The notes beneath the pieces are model-generated. The model was not told where the DNA came from, ran no database searches, and saw only the letters and a list, made by a program, of their open reading frames with translations. A DNA stretch of 64,000 nucleotides from Aeromicrobium duanguangcaii (GTDB lineage Bacteria; Actinomycetota; Actinomycetes; Propionibacteriales; Nocardioidaceae): assembly GCF_024508295.1 (NCBI RefSeq), contig NZ_CP101990.1, positions 496,001 through 560,000 of the forward strand. The letters are read 5' to 3'. Numbering within the stretch: position 1 is the stretch's first letter; each line of letters starts with the position of its first letter. Positions 33,280 to 41,478 of this stretch are shown one piece after another. Position numbers and translations under genes: made by a program.

Positions 33280-34464
33280 ATGACCGAGGCCTTCGTCTAC
33301 GAGGCGGTGAGGACGCCGCGCGGTCGCGTGCGGCGCGACGGCGGCACCCTGGCCGGGCTGCCCGCCCACGAGCTGCTCGCCCAGCTGCTGCGCGAGCTCG
33401 AGCGGCGCGACCTGCCGTTGGACGCCGTCGAGGACGTCGTCATCGGCGTCAGCACGGCCCACGGCGAACAGGCCGCCGACCTCGCGCGCGTCGCCGTCAT
33501 GGCCGCCGACTGGCCCGACCTGGTCCCCGCGGGCGTCGTCTCGCGCATGTGCTGCTCGGGCCTGGACGCCATCGCCACGGCATCGGCCCAGGTCCGCTCC
33601 GGGATGCTCGACGTGGTCGTGGCCGGCGGCGCCGAGTCGATGTCGCGCGTGCCGATGATGAGCGACCAGCCGGCCTTCGCCTTCGATCCGGGGCTCGGAG
33701 ACACGACCGGCTTCGTGACGATCGGCGTCTCCGCCGACCTGACCGCCGCGAAGCACGGCTTCTCCCGCGAGGAGCTGGACGGCTGGGCCGTCCGCTCGCA
33801 CCGGCGCTCCGCCGCCGCCACGTGGGACTCCGTCGTGCCCGTGACCCAGGGCGGCGAGACCGTCCTCGCGCAGGACGAGGGCGCCCGCGCCGACACGACC
33901 CCCGAGTCCCTTGCGGGCCTCGCTCCGCTGTTCGGCGACGATCCGCTCTGGTCGCGCGTCGAGGAGCGGTTCCCCGGCTTCGAGCGACCGGCGCAGGGAC
34001 TGCACACCGTCGCCACCGCCCCGCAGCTGTGCGACGGCGCCTCGGCCTCCGTCATCGGCTCGGCCGCCGCCGAGCGCGTCCTCGGCCGTGCCCCGCGCGG
34101 CCGCATCGCGGGCTGGGCGCACACCGCCGTCCGCTCCCCGGGTCTCGACGGCACGATCGCCGCGGCGCGGCTGGCGATGGAGCGGGCCGGCATCGACGTC
34201 GCGGACGTCGCCGTGGCGGAGTTCAACGAGTCGTTCTCGGTCACGCCGCTGCTGCTGACCCGCGAGCTGGGCATCGATCCCGAGCGGGTCAACATCCAGG
34301 GCGGCGCCGTGTCGGTCGGCCACCCGCTGGCCGCCAGTGGCGGCATCCTGCTCGCCAACGCGCTCGACCTGCTAGGCCGGCGCGGTGGCGGCTACGCCCT
34401 GCTGGTCATCCCCGCCGCGCTCGGCGTCTCGATGGCCGTCGTCGTGGAAGGCCTGGCGGCATGA
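33280..34464 (+). CDS. Thiolase-family protein lacking the second catalytic cysteine
   Basis: A 394-residue thiolase-fold protein. The nucleophilic Cys is present (Cys91 in SRMCCSG) and the active-site His in VGHPLAASGG. The second Cys, normally in CIGGG near the C-terminus, is replaced: the matching stretch reads YALLVIPAALGVSMA, putting Pro where Cys is expected. NEAF is NESF. Such a protein may have altered thiolase/claisenase chemistry or a decarboxylative or aldolase-like role. ATG at 33280 follows AGGTGGG. Its stop overlaps the next gene by 4 bases. Confidence 0.87.
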   Translation: MTEAFVYEAVRTPRGRVRRDGGTLAGLPAHELLAQLLRELERRDLPLDAVEDVVIGVSTAHGEQAADLARVAVMAADWPDLVPAGVVSRMCCSGLDAIATASAQVRSGMLDVVVAGGAESMSRVPMMSDQPAFAFDPGLGDTTGFVTIGVSADLTAAKHGFSREELDGWAVRSHRRSAAATWDSVVPVTQGGETVLAQDEGARADTTPESLAGLAPLFGDDPLWSRVEERFPGFERPAQGLHTVATAPQLCDGASASVIGSAAAERVLGRAPRGRIAGWAHTAVRSPGLDGTIAAARLAMERAGIDVADVAVAEFNESFSVTPLLLTRELGIDPERVNIQGGAVSVGHPLAASGGILLANALDLLGRRGGGYALLVIPAALGVSMAVVVEGLAA

Positions 34465-35528
34465 CCTACCGCGTCGTCCAGTGGGCGACCGGGGCGATGG
34501 GCACGGCGATCCTGCGCACGATGCTGGATCATCCGGGCGTCGACGTGGTCGGCACGTACGTCTACGGCGAGGCCAAGGCCGGCCGCGACGTCGGTGACCT
34601 GGCTCGCCGGGACGCGACCGGCGTGCTGGCGACCTCCGACGTCGACGAGATCCAGGCGCTGGACGCCGACGTGGTCGTCCACGCCGGCCGCATCGGCCCG
34701 TACGGCGCCCATGACGACGAGATCGTCGCGCTGCTCGAGTCGGGCAAGAACGTGCTCAGCATCAACGGCTACACCGATCCGTTCGTCCACCCCGGCCCGC
34801 GGCTGGACCGGCTCCGGGCCGCGGCCGAGCGCGGCGGGGTCACCCTCATGGGAGTCGGCCTCAATCCCGGCTTCATCGGCGAGCAGGTCGCGGTGCTCGC
34901 GACCGGCGTGTGCGCCTCGGTCGACCACATCGAGGTGGTCGAGATGGCCGACGCGCGCCTCGTGCAGGACCCCGAGTACCTGTTCGGCTCCCTGGGGTTC
35001 GGCGCGGCGCTCGACGAGCACGACCCCAACGACCCCTCGTGGGGGCCGGTCGGCGCGCTCAACGGCATGTACGAGGAGGTCCTCGGCGCGATGGCGCACC
35101 ACCTCGGCCTGGCGATCGACGAGGTCGTCAGCGACCACGTGTGCCACCCGGCCGGGTCCGACCTGACGGTCGCCGCCGGCGTGATCCCGCAGGGCACCGT
35201 GGGGCACACCAACTGGCGCTGGCACGCGATGGTCGACGGCAGCCCTCGGCTGACGATGTCGATCCACTGGTTCGTCGAGACCGCGCACCTGCCCGAGCCC
35301 GAGCCGCCGCTGTGGCGGGTGAACATCACGGGGCACCCCGGCGTGAAGATCGCCATGGAGCTCGAGAAGCACCCGGCCGATCGCAGCCGCATGGGCGCCG
35401 AGCAGTACGCCGTGGCGGGTCAGGTCATCAATGCGGTGCCCCACGTGGTGGCCGCCGAGCCGGGTCTGATGATCCGGCCCGTCGCGACGCCGGCGCGAGC
35501 CGACTACGCCACGTTCCGACCGCGCTGA
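34461..35528 (+). CDS. DapB-like NAD(P)-dependent oxidoreductase
   Basis: A 355-residue protein with an N-terminal Rossmann domain (VVQWATGAMGTAILRTML, the dinucleotide-binding GxxGxxG variant) similar to dihydrodipicolinate reductase and 2,4-diaminopentanoate dehydrogenase. Its middle domain is typical of the actinobacterial dihydrodipicolinate reductase-like family (GVGLNPGFIGEQVAVLATG, VEMADARLVQDPEYLFG). True DapB is about 245-270 residues, so this longer protein is not expected to make lysine. It overlaps the thiolase by 4 bases (ATGA), so the two probably act on the same compound. The substrate is unknown. Confidence 0.85.
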   Translation: MTYRVVQWATGAMGTAILRTMLDHPGVDVVGTYVYGEAKAGRDVGDLARRDATGVLATSDVDEIQALDADVVVHAGRIGPYGAHDDEIVALLESGKNVLSINGYTDPFVHPGPRLDRLRAAAERGGVTLMGVGLNPGFIGEQVAVLATGVCASVDHIEVVEMADARLVQDPEYLFGSLGFGAALDEHDPNDPSWGPVGALNGMYEEVLGAMAHHLGLAIDEVVSDHVCHPAGSDLTVAAGVIPQGTVGHTNWRWHAMVDGSPRLTMSIHWFVETAHLPEPEPPLWRVNITGHPGVKIAMELEKHPADRSRMGAEQYAVAGQVINAVPHVVAAEPGLMIRPVATPARADYATFRPR

Positions 35529-35568
35529 AAGCCGTCGGAGGAGCTGTTTTCTCGACCCTTCCGTAGCA

Positions 35569-35585
35569 ACTCTGATAAGTGTAGT
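35569..35585. promoter_or_regulatory. ACT-N11-AGT dyad, site B
   Basis: ACTCTGATAAGTGTAGT lies 40 bases before the thiolase start at 35626, in an otherwise short (97-base) gap. The right half-site GTAGT is identical to sites C, D and F. Confidence 0.55.
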
Positions 35586-35625
35586 GTGATGAACGACGCG
35601 TGAGTGCGCGTCAGAGAGGTGGATC

Positions 35626-36846
35626 ATGACCAAGTCGCCGAACGTCTGGGTGCTCGGTGGGTACCAGACCGATTTCGCTCGCAACTTCCATCGCGAGGGC
35701 AAGGACTTCGCCGATCTCGCGACCGAGGTCGTCGACGGCACGCTGGCCGCCTCCGGGCTCGACGCCGAGGAGATCGGCGTCATCCACGTCGGCAACGCCT
35801 TCGGCCAGCTCTTCGCCGGCCAGGGCCAGCTCGGCGCGATGCCCGCGACCGTCAACCCCGGCCTGTGGGGCACCCCCTCCTCCCGCCACGAGGCCGCGTG
35901 CGCCTCGGGCAGCATCGCGGTCCTGGCCGCGATGGCCGACCTGCGCGCCGGCAACTACGACACCGCGCTCGTCGTCGGCATCGAGCTGGAGAAGACCGTC
36001 AGCGGCGACCAGGCGGCCCACCACCTCGGTGCCGCGGCCTGGGCCGGCCACGAGGGCGAGGACGCCACGTTCATGTGGCCGTACATGTTCAGCCAGGTCG
36101 CCGACGAGTACGACCGCCGCTACGGCATCGACCAGGCGCACCTGAGCCGGATCGCCGAGATCAACTTCGCCAACGCGAAGCTCAACCCCAACGCGCAGAC
36201 CCGCGGCTGGGACGTGCCCGACCTCGGTCCGGCCGGCGACCCCGCCCTGAACCCGCAGATCGACGGCCGCGTGCGTCGCTTCGACTGCAGCCAGGTCACT
36301 GACGGCGGCTCCGGCATCGTGCTGGTGTCCGATGCGTTCCTGGTTCGCCACCCCGACCTGCGCCCGATGGCGCGCATCGCGGGCTGGGGCCACCAGACCG
36401 TCGGCCTGGGCCTGCAGCAGAAGCTGGACCACTCGGCGGACCAGCCCTACGTCATGCCGCACCTGCGCCGCGCCGTGCTCGACGCGTTCGACCGCGCCCA
36501 GATCGGGCTCGACGACCTCGACGCGCTCGAGACGCACGACTGCTTCACGCCCAGCGAGTACATCGCGATCGACCACATCGGCCTCACCGAGCCCGGTGAG
36601 TCGTGGAAGGCGATCGAGAACGGCGACATCGAGATCGGCGGTCGCCTGCCCATCAACCCCAGCGGCGGCCTGATCGGCGGCGGACACCCCGTCGGCGCGT
36701 CCGGCATCCGCATGGTGCTCGACGCGACCAAGCAGGTCACGGACACTGCCGGCGACTACCAGGTCGACGGCGCCGACACTGTCGGAACGCTCAACTTCGG
36801 CGGAAGCACCGCCACGACCGTCAGCTTCGTCGTGACGGCCAACTGA
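35626..36846 (+). CDS. SCP2/Ltp-type thiolase
   Basis: A 406-residue thiolase of the lipid-transfer-protein type. The nucleophile is in EAACASGS, HDCF is present (ETHDCFTPSEY), followed by NPSGGLIGGGHPVGASG, and the C-terminus has LNFGGSTATT in place of CIGGG, as usual for this subfamily. Relatives cleave branched or steroid-like 3-ketoacyl-CoA thioesters, or act as retro-aldolases with a DUF35 partner; no DUF35 gene is seen nearby. GAGAGGTGG upstream gives a good ribosome site. It is the first gene of a pair with the carotenoid-oxygenase-type gene 27 bases downstream. Confidence 0.9.
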   Translation: MTKSPNVWVLGGYQTDFARNFHREGKDFADLATEVVDGTLAASGLDAEEIGVIHVGNAFGQLFAGQGQLGAMPATVNPGLWGTPSSRHEAACASGSIAVLAAMADLRAGNYDTALVVGIELEKTVSGDQAAHHLGAAAWAGHEGEDATFMWPYMFSQVADEYDRRYGIDQAHLSRIAEINFANAKLNPNAQTRGWDVPDLGPAGDPALNPQIDGRVRRFDCSQVTDGGSGIVLVSDAFLVRHPDLRPMARIAGWGHQTVGLGLQQKLDHSADQPYVMPHLRRAVLDAFDRAQIGLDDLDALETHDCFTPSEYIAIDHIGLTEPGESWKAIENGDIEIGGRLPINPSGGLIGGGHPVGASGIRMVLDATKQVTDTAGDYQVDGADTVGTLNFGGSTATTVSFVVTAN

Positions 36847-36873
36847 CTGAACTGACGTACGAGAGGAACTTTC

Positions 36874-38391
36874 ATGGATCTGGAACTGGTGGGCAAGCTG
36901 CTGTCGACGCTGCCCGAGGACGACGACCACCCCTACCGCACCGGGCCGTGGCGGCCGCAGACCAACGAGTGGGTCGCCGACGACCTGGAAGTCGTCGAGG
37001 GGCAGATCCCCGCCGACCTCGACGGCGTCTACCTGCGCAACACCGAGAACCCGGTGCACCCGTCGCTGAAGAACTACCACCCGTTCGACGGTGACGGCAT
37101 GATCCACGTCGTCGGCTTCCGCGACGGCAAGGCGTTCTACCGCAACCGGATGATCCGCACCGACGGCTACCTCGCCGAGCAGGAGGCCGGCCAGTCCCTG
37201 TGGGCCGGCCTGGCCGAGCGACCCCAGATCGCATTGCGCGAGGACGGGTGGGGCGCGCGTCGCCAGATGAAGGACGCGTCCAGCACCGATGTCGTCGTGC
37301 ACCGCGGCGTCGCGCTGAGCACGTTCTACCAGTGCGGCGACATGTACCGGATCGACCCGTTTTCGGCCCAGACGCTGGGCAAGGAGAGCTGGAACGGGCA
37401 CTTCCCGTTCGACTGGGGCGTCTCGGCGCACCCGAAGGTCGACGACCGGACCGGCGAGATGATGTTCTTCAACTACAGCAAGGAGGCGCCGTACATGAAG
37501 TACGGCGTCGTCGACGACAAGAACGACCTCGTCCACTACGTCGACATCCCGCTGCCGGGCCCGCGTCTGCCGCACGACATGGCGTTCACGGAGAACTACG
37601 CGATCCTCAACGACATGCCGCTGTTCTGGGACCCGGAGGCGCTCAAACAGAACGCCCACGTGGCCCGCTGGCACCGCGACATGCCGGCCAGGTTCGCGGT
37701 CATCCCGCGCCGTGGTCAGACCAAGGACATCATGTGGTTCGAGGCCGAGTCGACCTACGTCCTGCACTTCACCAACGCCTACGAGGAGGGTGACGAGGTC
37801 GTGCTGGAGGGCTACTTCCAGACCGACCCGGAGCCGGCCGACAACGGCACCGGCACGAAGTGGGAGCGGGCGTTCCGCTTCCTGGCGCAGGACCGGATGG
37901 AGACCCGCCTGCACCGGTGGCGCTTCAACCTCAAGACCGGCCTGACGAAGGAGGAGCGCCTCACCGACACGGTGTCCGAGTTCGGCATGATCAACGGCTC
38001 GTTCGGTGGCGTGAAGCACCGCTACTCCTACTCGGCCACGAACAAGCCCGGCTGGTTCCTGTTCAACGGACTGGTCAAGCACGACTCGTTGACCGGTGCG
38101 GAGGAGACGTTCGCCTTCGAGGACGGCGTCTACGGCAGTGAGACCGCGATGGCGCCGCGCGTGGGCTCGACGTCCGAGGACGACGGCTACCTGGTCACCT
38201 TGATCTCGGACATGAACGCCGATGCGTCCTACGCCGTGGTGTTCGACGCCGCGCGGCTCTCGGACGGGCCCGTCTGCAAGCTCAAGCTGCCCGAGCGCAT
38301 CTCCAGCGGGACGCACTCGACGTGGTGTGCCGGCGAGGAGCTGCGCCGCTGGCAGACGGAGGATTCGGCGGCGACCGCCGTCGGCCTCTGA
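36874..38391 (+). CDS. Carotenoid cleavage oxygenase family protein
   Basis: A 505-residue non-haem iron dioxygenase of the RPE65/lignostilbene dioxygenase family. The four iron-binding histidines are identifiable: His186 (SAHPKVD), His234 (LPHDMAF), His298 (LHFTNAYEE) and His481 (GTHSTW). The N-terminal LRNTENP and FDGDGMIH segments match the family. Enzymes of this type split a conjugated C=C bond in apocarotenoids or stilbenes into two carbonyl compounds. Its place after a thiolase in an acid-degrading island suggests cleavage of an isoprenoid or stilbene-like side chain, with the products oxidised and activated to CoA (inference). AGAGGAA is upstream. Confidence 0.92.
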   Translation: MDLELVGKLLSTLPEDDDHPYRTGPWRPQTNEWVADDLEVVEGQIPADLDGVYLRNTENPVHPSLKNYHPFDGDGMIHVVGFRDGKAFYRNRMIRTDGYLAEQEAGQSLWAGLAERPQIALREDGWGARRQMKDASSTDVVVHRGVALSTFYQCGDMYRIDPFSAQTLGKESWNGHFPFDWGVSAHPKVDDRTGEMMFFNYSKEAPYMKYGVVDDKNDLVHYVDIPLPGPRLPHDMAFTENYAILNDMPLFWDPEALKQNAHVARWHRDMPARFAVIPRRGQTKDIMWFEAESTYVLHFTNAYEEGDEVVLEGYFQTDPEPADNGTGTKWERAFRFLAQDRMETRLHRWRFNLKTGLTKEERLTDTVSEFGMINGSFGGVKHRYSYSATNKPGWFLFNGLVKHDSLTGAEETFAFEDGVYGSETAMAPRVGSTSEDDGYLVTLISDMNADASYAVVFDAARLSDGPVCKLKLPERISSGTHSTWCAGEELRRWQTEDSAATAVGL

Positions 38392-38404
38392 GATCATCGA
38401 AGAG

Positions 38405-38446
38405 CGAAGCCCGCCATACCTGCGAGAGGATGGCGGGCTTCGTCTT
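38405..38446 (+). terminator. Rho-independent terminator after the oxygenase
   Basis: A perfect 13-bp stem (CGAAGCCCGCCAT and complement) with a 12-base loop and TCTTT tail, 14 bases after the stop. Confidence 0.88.
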
Positions 38447-38472
38447 TCCCGGGCACGCCCGCCCGACGTGAA

Positions 38473-38535
38473 CGAGATGTGCTCCCCTTCCGACCTTTCA
38501 GAGGGTGTGAAAGGTCAGAAAAGGAGCAAATCTCG
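38473..38535 (-). repeat. 63-base imperfect palindrome at the 3' end of the nitronate-monooxygenase-like gene
   Basis: Two 28-base arms (38473-38500 and 38508-38535) match at 24 positions around a 7-base loop. Three of four mismatches are C/A on the plus strand and therefore become G-U pairs in RNA made from the minus strand, so the hairpin is stronger in the transcript of the minus-strand gene ending at 38552. It could be that gene's terminator or a REP-like element. Confidence 0.65.
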
Positions 38536-38551
38536 GGACGGGGGGAGGGAG

Positions 38552-39499
38552 TCAGCGCGGCTGCAGCGTCAGCGCGGCGAAGCGCTCGCCGGCGGTGCGG
38601 TACTCGGACTCCAGGCGGTCGACGACCGTGGCGACGGGCTCGACGGCGCGGATGGTCTGCAGGCCCTGGCCGGCGGCCCACAGGTCCTTCCAGCGCGCGC
38701 CCGCGCCGGCCGTGGAGTCGTAGTCGCGCTGGGCGGGGCCGACCATCGCGTCAAGGTCGTACCCGTTCGCGATGAGGCTCGGTCGCAGCCACGACGCGGG
38801 GGTGCCGGTGACGCCCGAGCTGACGATCAGGTCGTCCGGGCCGTGGTCGACGACCATCTGCTTGTACTCGTCCTGGGCCATGCTCTCCTCGGTGACGAGG
38901 AACCGCGTGCCCATGTAGACCAGGTCGGCGCCCGCGGCGATCGCGCCGGCGATGCCGGCTCCGTCGGTCACGCCGCCGCCGACGGTGACGATGCCGTCGA
39001 ACATCTCGCGCACGGCGGAGATGAACGCGAAGGGCGACAGGTGGCCGGTGTGGCCGCCGGCGCCGGCCGAGACGCAGGCCAGCCCGTCGACGCCCGCGTC
39101 GATCGCCTTGCGTGCGAGCTTGAGGTTCACGACGTCGGCGATGACGGTGCCGCCGTAGGACTTCACGACCTCCATGACCGGCAGCGGGGAGCCCAGCGCC
39201 GTGATCACGATGTCGGGCTGGTGCTCGGCCACGAGGGCGAGGTCCTCGGGCAGGCGCGCGTTGCTGCGGTGGGTCACGAGGTTCAGCGCCCACGGCGCGG
39301 CGTCGGGGGAGCCGGCCAGGCGGTCGCGGATCGTGCCCATCCAGGTGTCGAGCTCCTCCGCCGTGCGGCAGTTGGGGCTGGGGAAGGAGCCCACGACGCC
39401 GGCCTCGCAGGCCGCGACGACGAGATCGGGGCCCGAGATCAGGAACATGGGCGCCGCCACGACGGGCAGGCGGAGTCGGTCGAGCAGGGTGTCGGTCAT
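38552..39499 (-). CDS. Nitronate monooxygenase / 2-nitropropane dioxygenase family protein
   Basis: A 315-residue FMN-dependent TIM-barrel protein. LPVVAAPMFLISGPDLVVAA at the N-terminus, the GAGGHTG segment with the conserved His, TVGGGVTDGAGIAGAIAAGADLVYMGTRFL (FMN phosphate binding) and AQDEYKQ place it in the NMO family. Many actinobacterial members have no proven nitronate activity and sit in acyl-CoA clusters as reductases or oxidases. The start at 39499 follows AAGAGAAG; the frame is open 38 codons upstream but is Pro/Arg-rich there. It is divergent from the acyl-CoA ligase at 39781. Confidence 0.9.
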   Translation of the reverse strand: MTDTLLDRLRLPVVAAPMFLISGPDLVVAACEAGVVGSFPSPNCRTAEELDTWMGTIRDRLAGSPDAAPWALNLVTHRSNARLPEDLALVAEHQPDIVITALGSPLPVMEVVKSYGGTVIADVVNLKLARKAIDAGVDGLACVSAGAGGHTGHLSPFAFISAVREMFDGIVTVGGGVTDGAGIAGAIAAGADLVYMGTRFLVTEESMAQDEYKQMVVDHGPDDLIVSSGVTGTPASWLRPSLIANGYDLDAMVGPAQRDYDSTAGAGARWKDLWAAGQGLQTIRAVEPVATVVDRLESEYRTAGERFAALTLQPR

Positions 39500-39715
39500 C
39501 GAGTCACTTCTCTTGCGGGGGAAGGGGAGCTGGTCCCGGGACAGTGGGGGAACGGTGGGGGACGGCGATCGAGGCGGGCGGGCGGGCCGACGCGGCGGTC
39601 CCGGGTCGATCACGGGACAGCACGATCACGTCCTGGTCGTCACGCATCGCCCCTCCTCGACTCGTGTCGCTGTTCTAATGTGACCTTACATCGCTCACCC
39701 GGCATCCCGTCCAGT

Positions 39716-39732
39716 CATTTGGTCGACAAATG
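39716..39732. promoter_or_regulatory. CATTTG-N5-CAAATG dyad
   Basis: A 6-bp perfect inverted repeat beside the ACT-N11-AGT site C in the divergent NMO/ligase region. A second small dyad (ATGTGACCTTACAT, 39678-39691) lies upstream of it. Either may be operator or promoter structure for the minus-strand gene. Confidence 0.35.
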
Positions 39733-39734
39733 TC

Positions 39735-39751
39735 ACTTCCTATCTAGTAGT
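39735..39751. promoter_or_regulatory. ACT-N11-AGT dyad, site C
   Basis: ACTTCCTATCTAGTAGT covers the -35 region of the predicted leaderless promoter of the ligase at 39781. Confidence 0.55.
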
Positions 39752-39762
39752 TAAGTCGCCGC

Positions 39763-39776
39763 TGAAGTAGAATTCC
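39763..39776 (+). promoter_or_regulatory. Leaderless -10 overlapping a TGA-N4-GAATTC sequence
   Basis: TAGAAT (39768-39773) ends 7 bases before the ATG and there is no ribosome binding site, the pattern of a leaderless mRNA. The overlapping TGAAGTAGAATTCC keeps the TGA-N4-GAATTC phase of the region 1 operators, which could give cross-control. Confidence 0.45.
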
Positions 39777-39780
39777 GGAC

Positions 39781-41478
39781 ATGGAACTGTTCGATCAGCA
39801 GCAGCGACGGGCGTTCGAGGAGCAGGGCTGGTGGACTGGCCGCACCTGGTCCGCGCTGGTGTCGCAGGCCGTTCGGGCCACTCCCGACGCGTTGGCGCTC
39901 GTCGACCCGATCAACCGGGCGACGGTCATGGCGGGGGAGCCCCGGAGCCTCACCTGGGCCGAGGTCGACGTCGAGGTCCGACGGATCGCCGCCGCCCTGT
40001 ACGGACTCGGTGTGCGCCGGGGCGACGTGGTGGGCGTGCAGCTGCCCAACGTCGTCGAGCTGCCGCTGACCCTCCTGGCCGCGGCGCGCCTCGGGGCCGT
40101 CACGTGCCCCTTCCCGATCCAGTACCGCAGTCACGAGCTGGTCCGCATGTGCGAGCTGGCCGGGGTCGGGGTCTTCATCTCGACGACGTCCGCGCTCGGG
40201 CGCGACCTCGCGGCCGACGTCGCGGACTTCCGCGCCGACGTCCCCGGCCTGCGGGCGGTCGCCGCGTACGGACAGCCCGAGCGGGACCCGCGGCTGGCGT
40301 CGCTGACGCGGGCCGACGACGACGCGCGCGCCGAGGCCGACGCGTACGCGGCCGGGCTGCAGCTGGGCTCCGCGGACGCCGTCACCATCGTCTGGACGTC
40401 CGGCACCGAGGGCTTCCCCAAGGGAGTGCCCCGGGCCTACGGCGACTGGGAGGTTCTGGGCACGGCATGTGTGCAGTCGCCCCGGCTGACCGCCGACGAC
40501 GTGCTGCTGAACCCGTTCCCGATGGTCAACGGCGGCGGCCTCGCCGGCATGTTCGTGCCGTGGCTGCTCACGGGGTGCACGCTCGTGCAGCACCACCCGT
40601 TCGACCTCGACCTGTTCTGTGAGCAGATCGAGCGCCACCACGTCACCTACACCTGTGCTCCGCCGCCGGTGCTCAACGCGGTCGTCTCGGGCACCGGCCC
40701 CGACCGCGACCTGTCGTCGCTGCGCGTGGTGTCGTCCGGCTCGGCGCCGCTGGCCGGCTGGATGATCGACGCCTGGGAGAACGGCCGCGGGGTCGAGGTG
40801 CTCAACCTGTTCGGGTCGAACGAGGGCGGCATGCTCTTCGCCGAGCCCGAGACGGTGCCCGACCCGGCACAGCGCGGCCGGCTGTTCCCGCGGTACGGCC
40901 GGCCCGGTCTGGCCTATCGCACCGACCTGGCCCCGGCGATGTCCGCGCGCCTGGTCGACCTGGCCGACGGCTCGGAGATCGACACGCCGGGTCACCCGGG
41001 CGAGCTGCGACTCAAGGGGCCGGCGATCTTCTCGGGCTACCTCGGCCGCGGTCGCGAGGGCTTCGACGAGGACGGCTGGTTCTGCACCGGTGACGTCTTC
41101 GAGATCAGCGCCGAGAACGAGGATCTCCTGGTCCACGTCGACCGCGCGAAGGACCTGATCATCCGCGGCGGCTACAAGATCTCCGCCGCCGAGATCGAGT
41201 CCATCGTCACGGCCGATCCGCGCATCAGCGAGGCCGCCGCCGTCGCCCTTCCGGATCCGGACCTGGGCGAGCGGCTGTGCCTGTTCGTCGTCCCGTCCGG
41301 GGACGAGCCGATCGGCCTCGACGAGGTTGTCGCGATCGTCCGCGCCGCGGACGTCGCGAAGTTCAAATGGCCGGAGCGACTCGAGGTCGTCAGCGCGCTG
41401 CCGCGCAATCCGGTGGGCAAGGTGCTCAAGCGTCAGCTGCGTGACCGGCTGAGCGCAACCACGACAGGAGACAACTGA
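39781..41478 (+). CDS. AMP-dependent acyl-CoA ligase
   Basis: A 565-residue adenylate-forming ligase. The P-loop is the variant TSGTEGFPKGVPR; the later landmarks are LFGSNEGG (A5), GWFCTGD (A7), DRAKDLIIRGG and the C-terminal lysine in RNPVGKVLKRQL. It starts with a characteristic EQGWWTG segment shared with the ligase at 50660-52381, showing the two are paralogues. Translation probably begins on a leaderless transcript at ATG 39781. The stop overlaps the VOC gene by 1 base (TGATG), which is in turn coupled to an enoyl-CoA hydratase: a three-gene operon. Confidence 0.93.
   Translation: MELFDQQQRRAFEEQGWWTGRTWSALVSQAVRATPDALALVDPINRATVMAGEPRSLTWAEVDVEVRRIAAALYGLGVRRGDVVGVQLPNVVELPLTLLAAARLGAVTCPFPIQYRSHELVRMCELAGVGVFISTTSALGRDLAADVADFRADVPGLRAVAAYGQPERDPRLASLTRADDDARAEADAYAAGLQLGSADAVTIVWTSGTEGFPKGVPRAYGDWEVLGTACVQSPRLTADDVLLNPFPMVNGGGLAGMFVPWLLTGCTLVQHHPFDLDLFCEQIERHHVTYTCAPPPVLNAVVSGTGPDRDLSSLRVVSSGSAPLAGWMIDAWENGRGVEVLNLFGSNEGGMLFAEPETVPDPAQRGRLFPRYGRPGLAYRTDLAPAMSARLVDLADGSEIDTPGHPGELRLKGPAIFSGYLGRGREGFDEDGWFCTGDVFEISAENEDLLVHVDRAKDLIIRGGYKISAAEIESIVTADPRISEAAAVALPDPDLGERLCLFVVPSGDEPIGLDEVVAIVRAADVAKFKWPERLEVVSALPRNPVGKVLKRQLRDRLSATTTGDN

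Noticed and set aside
34461-35528. Lysine-pathway dihydrodipicolinate reductase (dapB)
   Set aside because: About 90 residues longer than DapB, lacking its typical substrate motif as far as I can see, and coupled to a thiolase.
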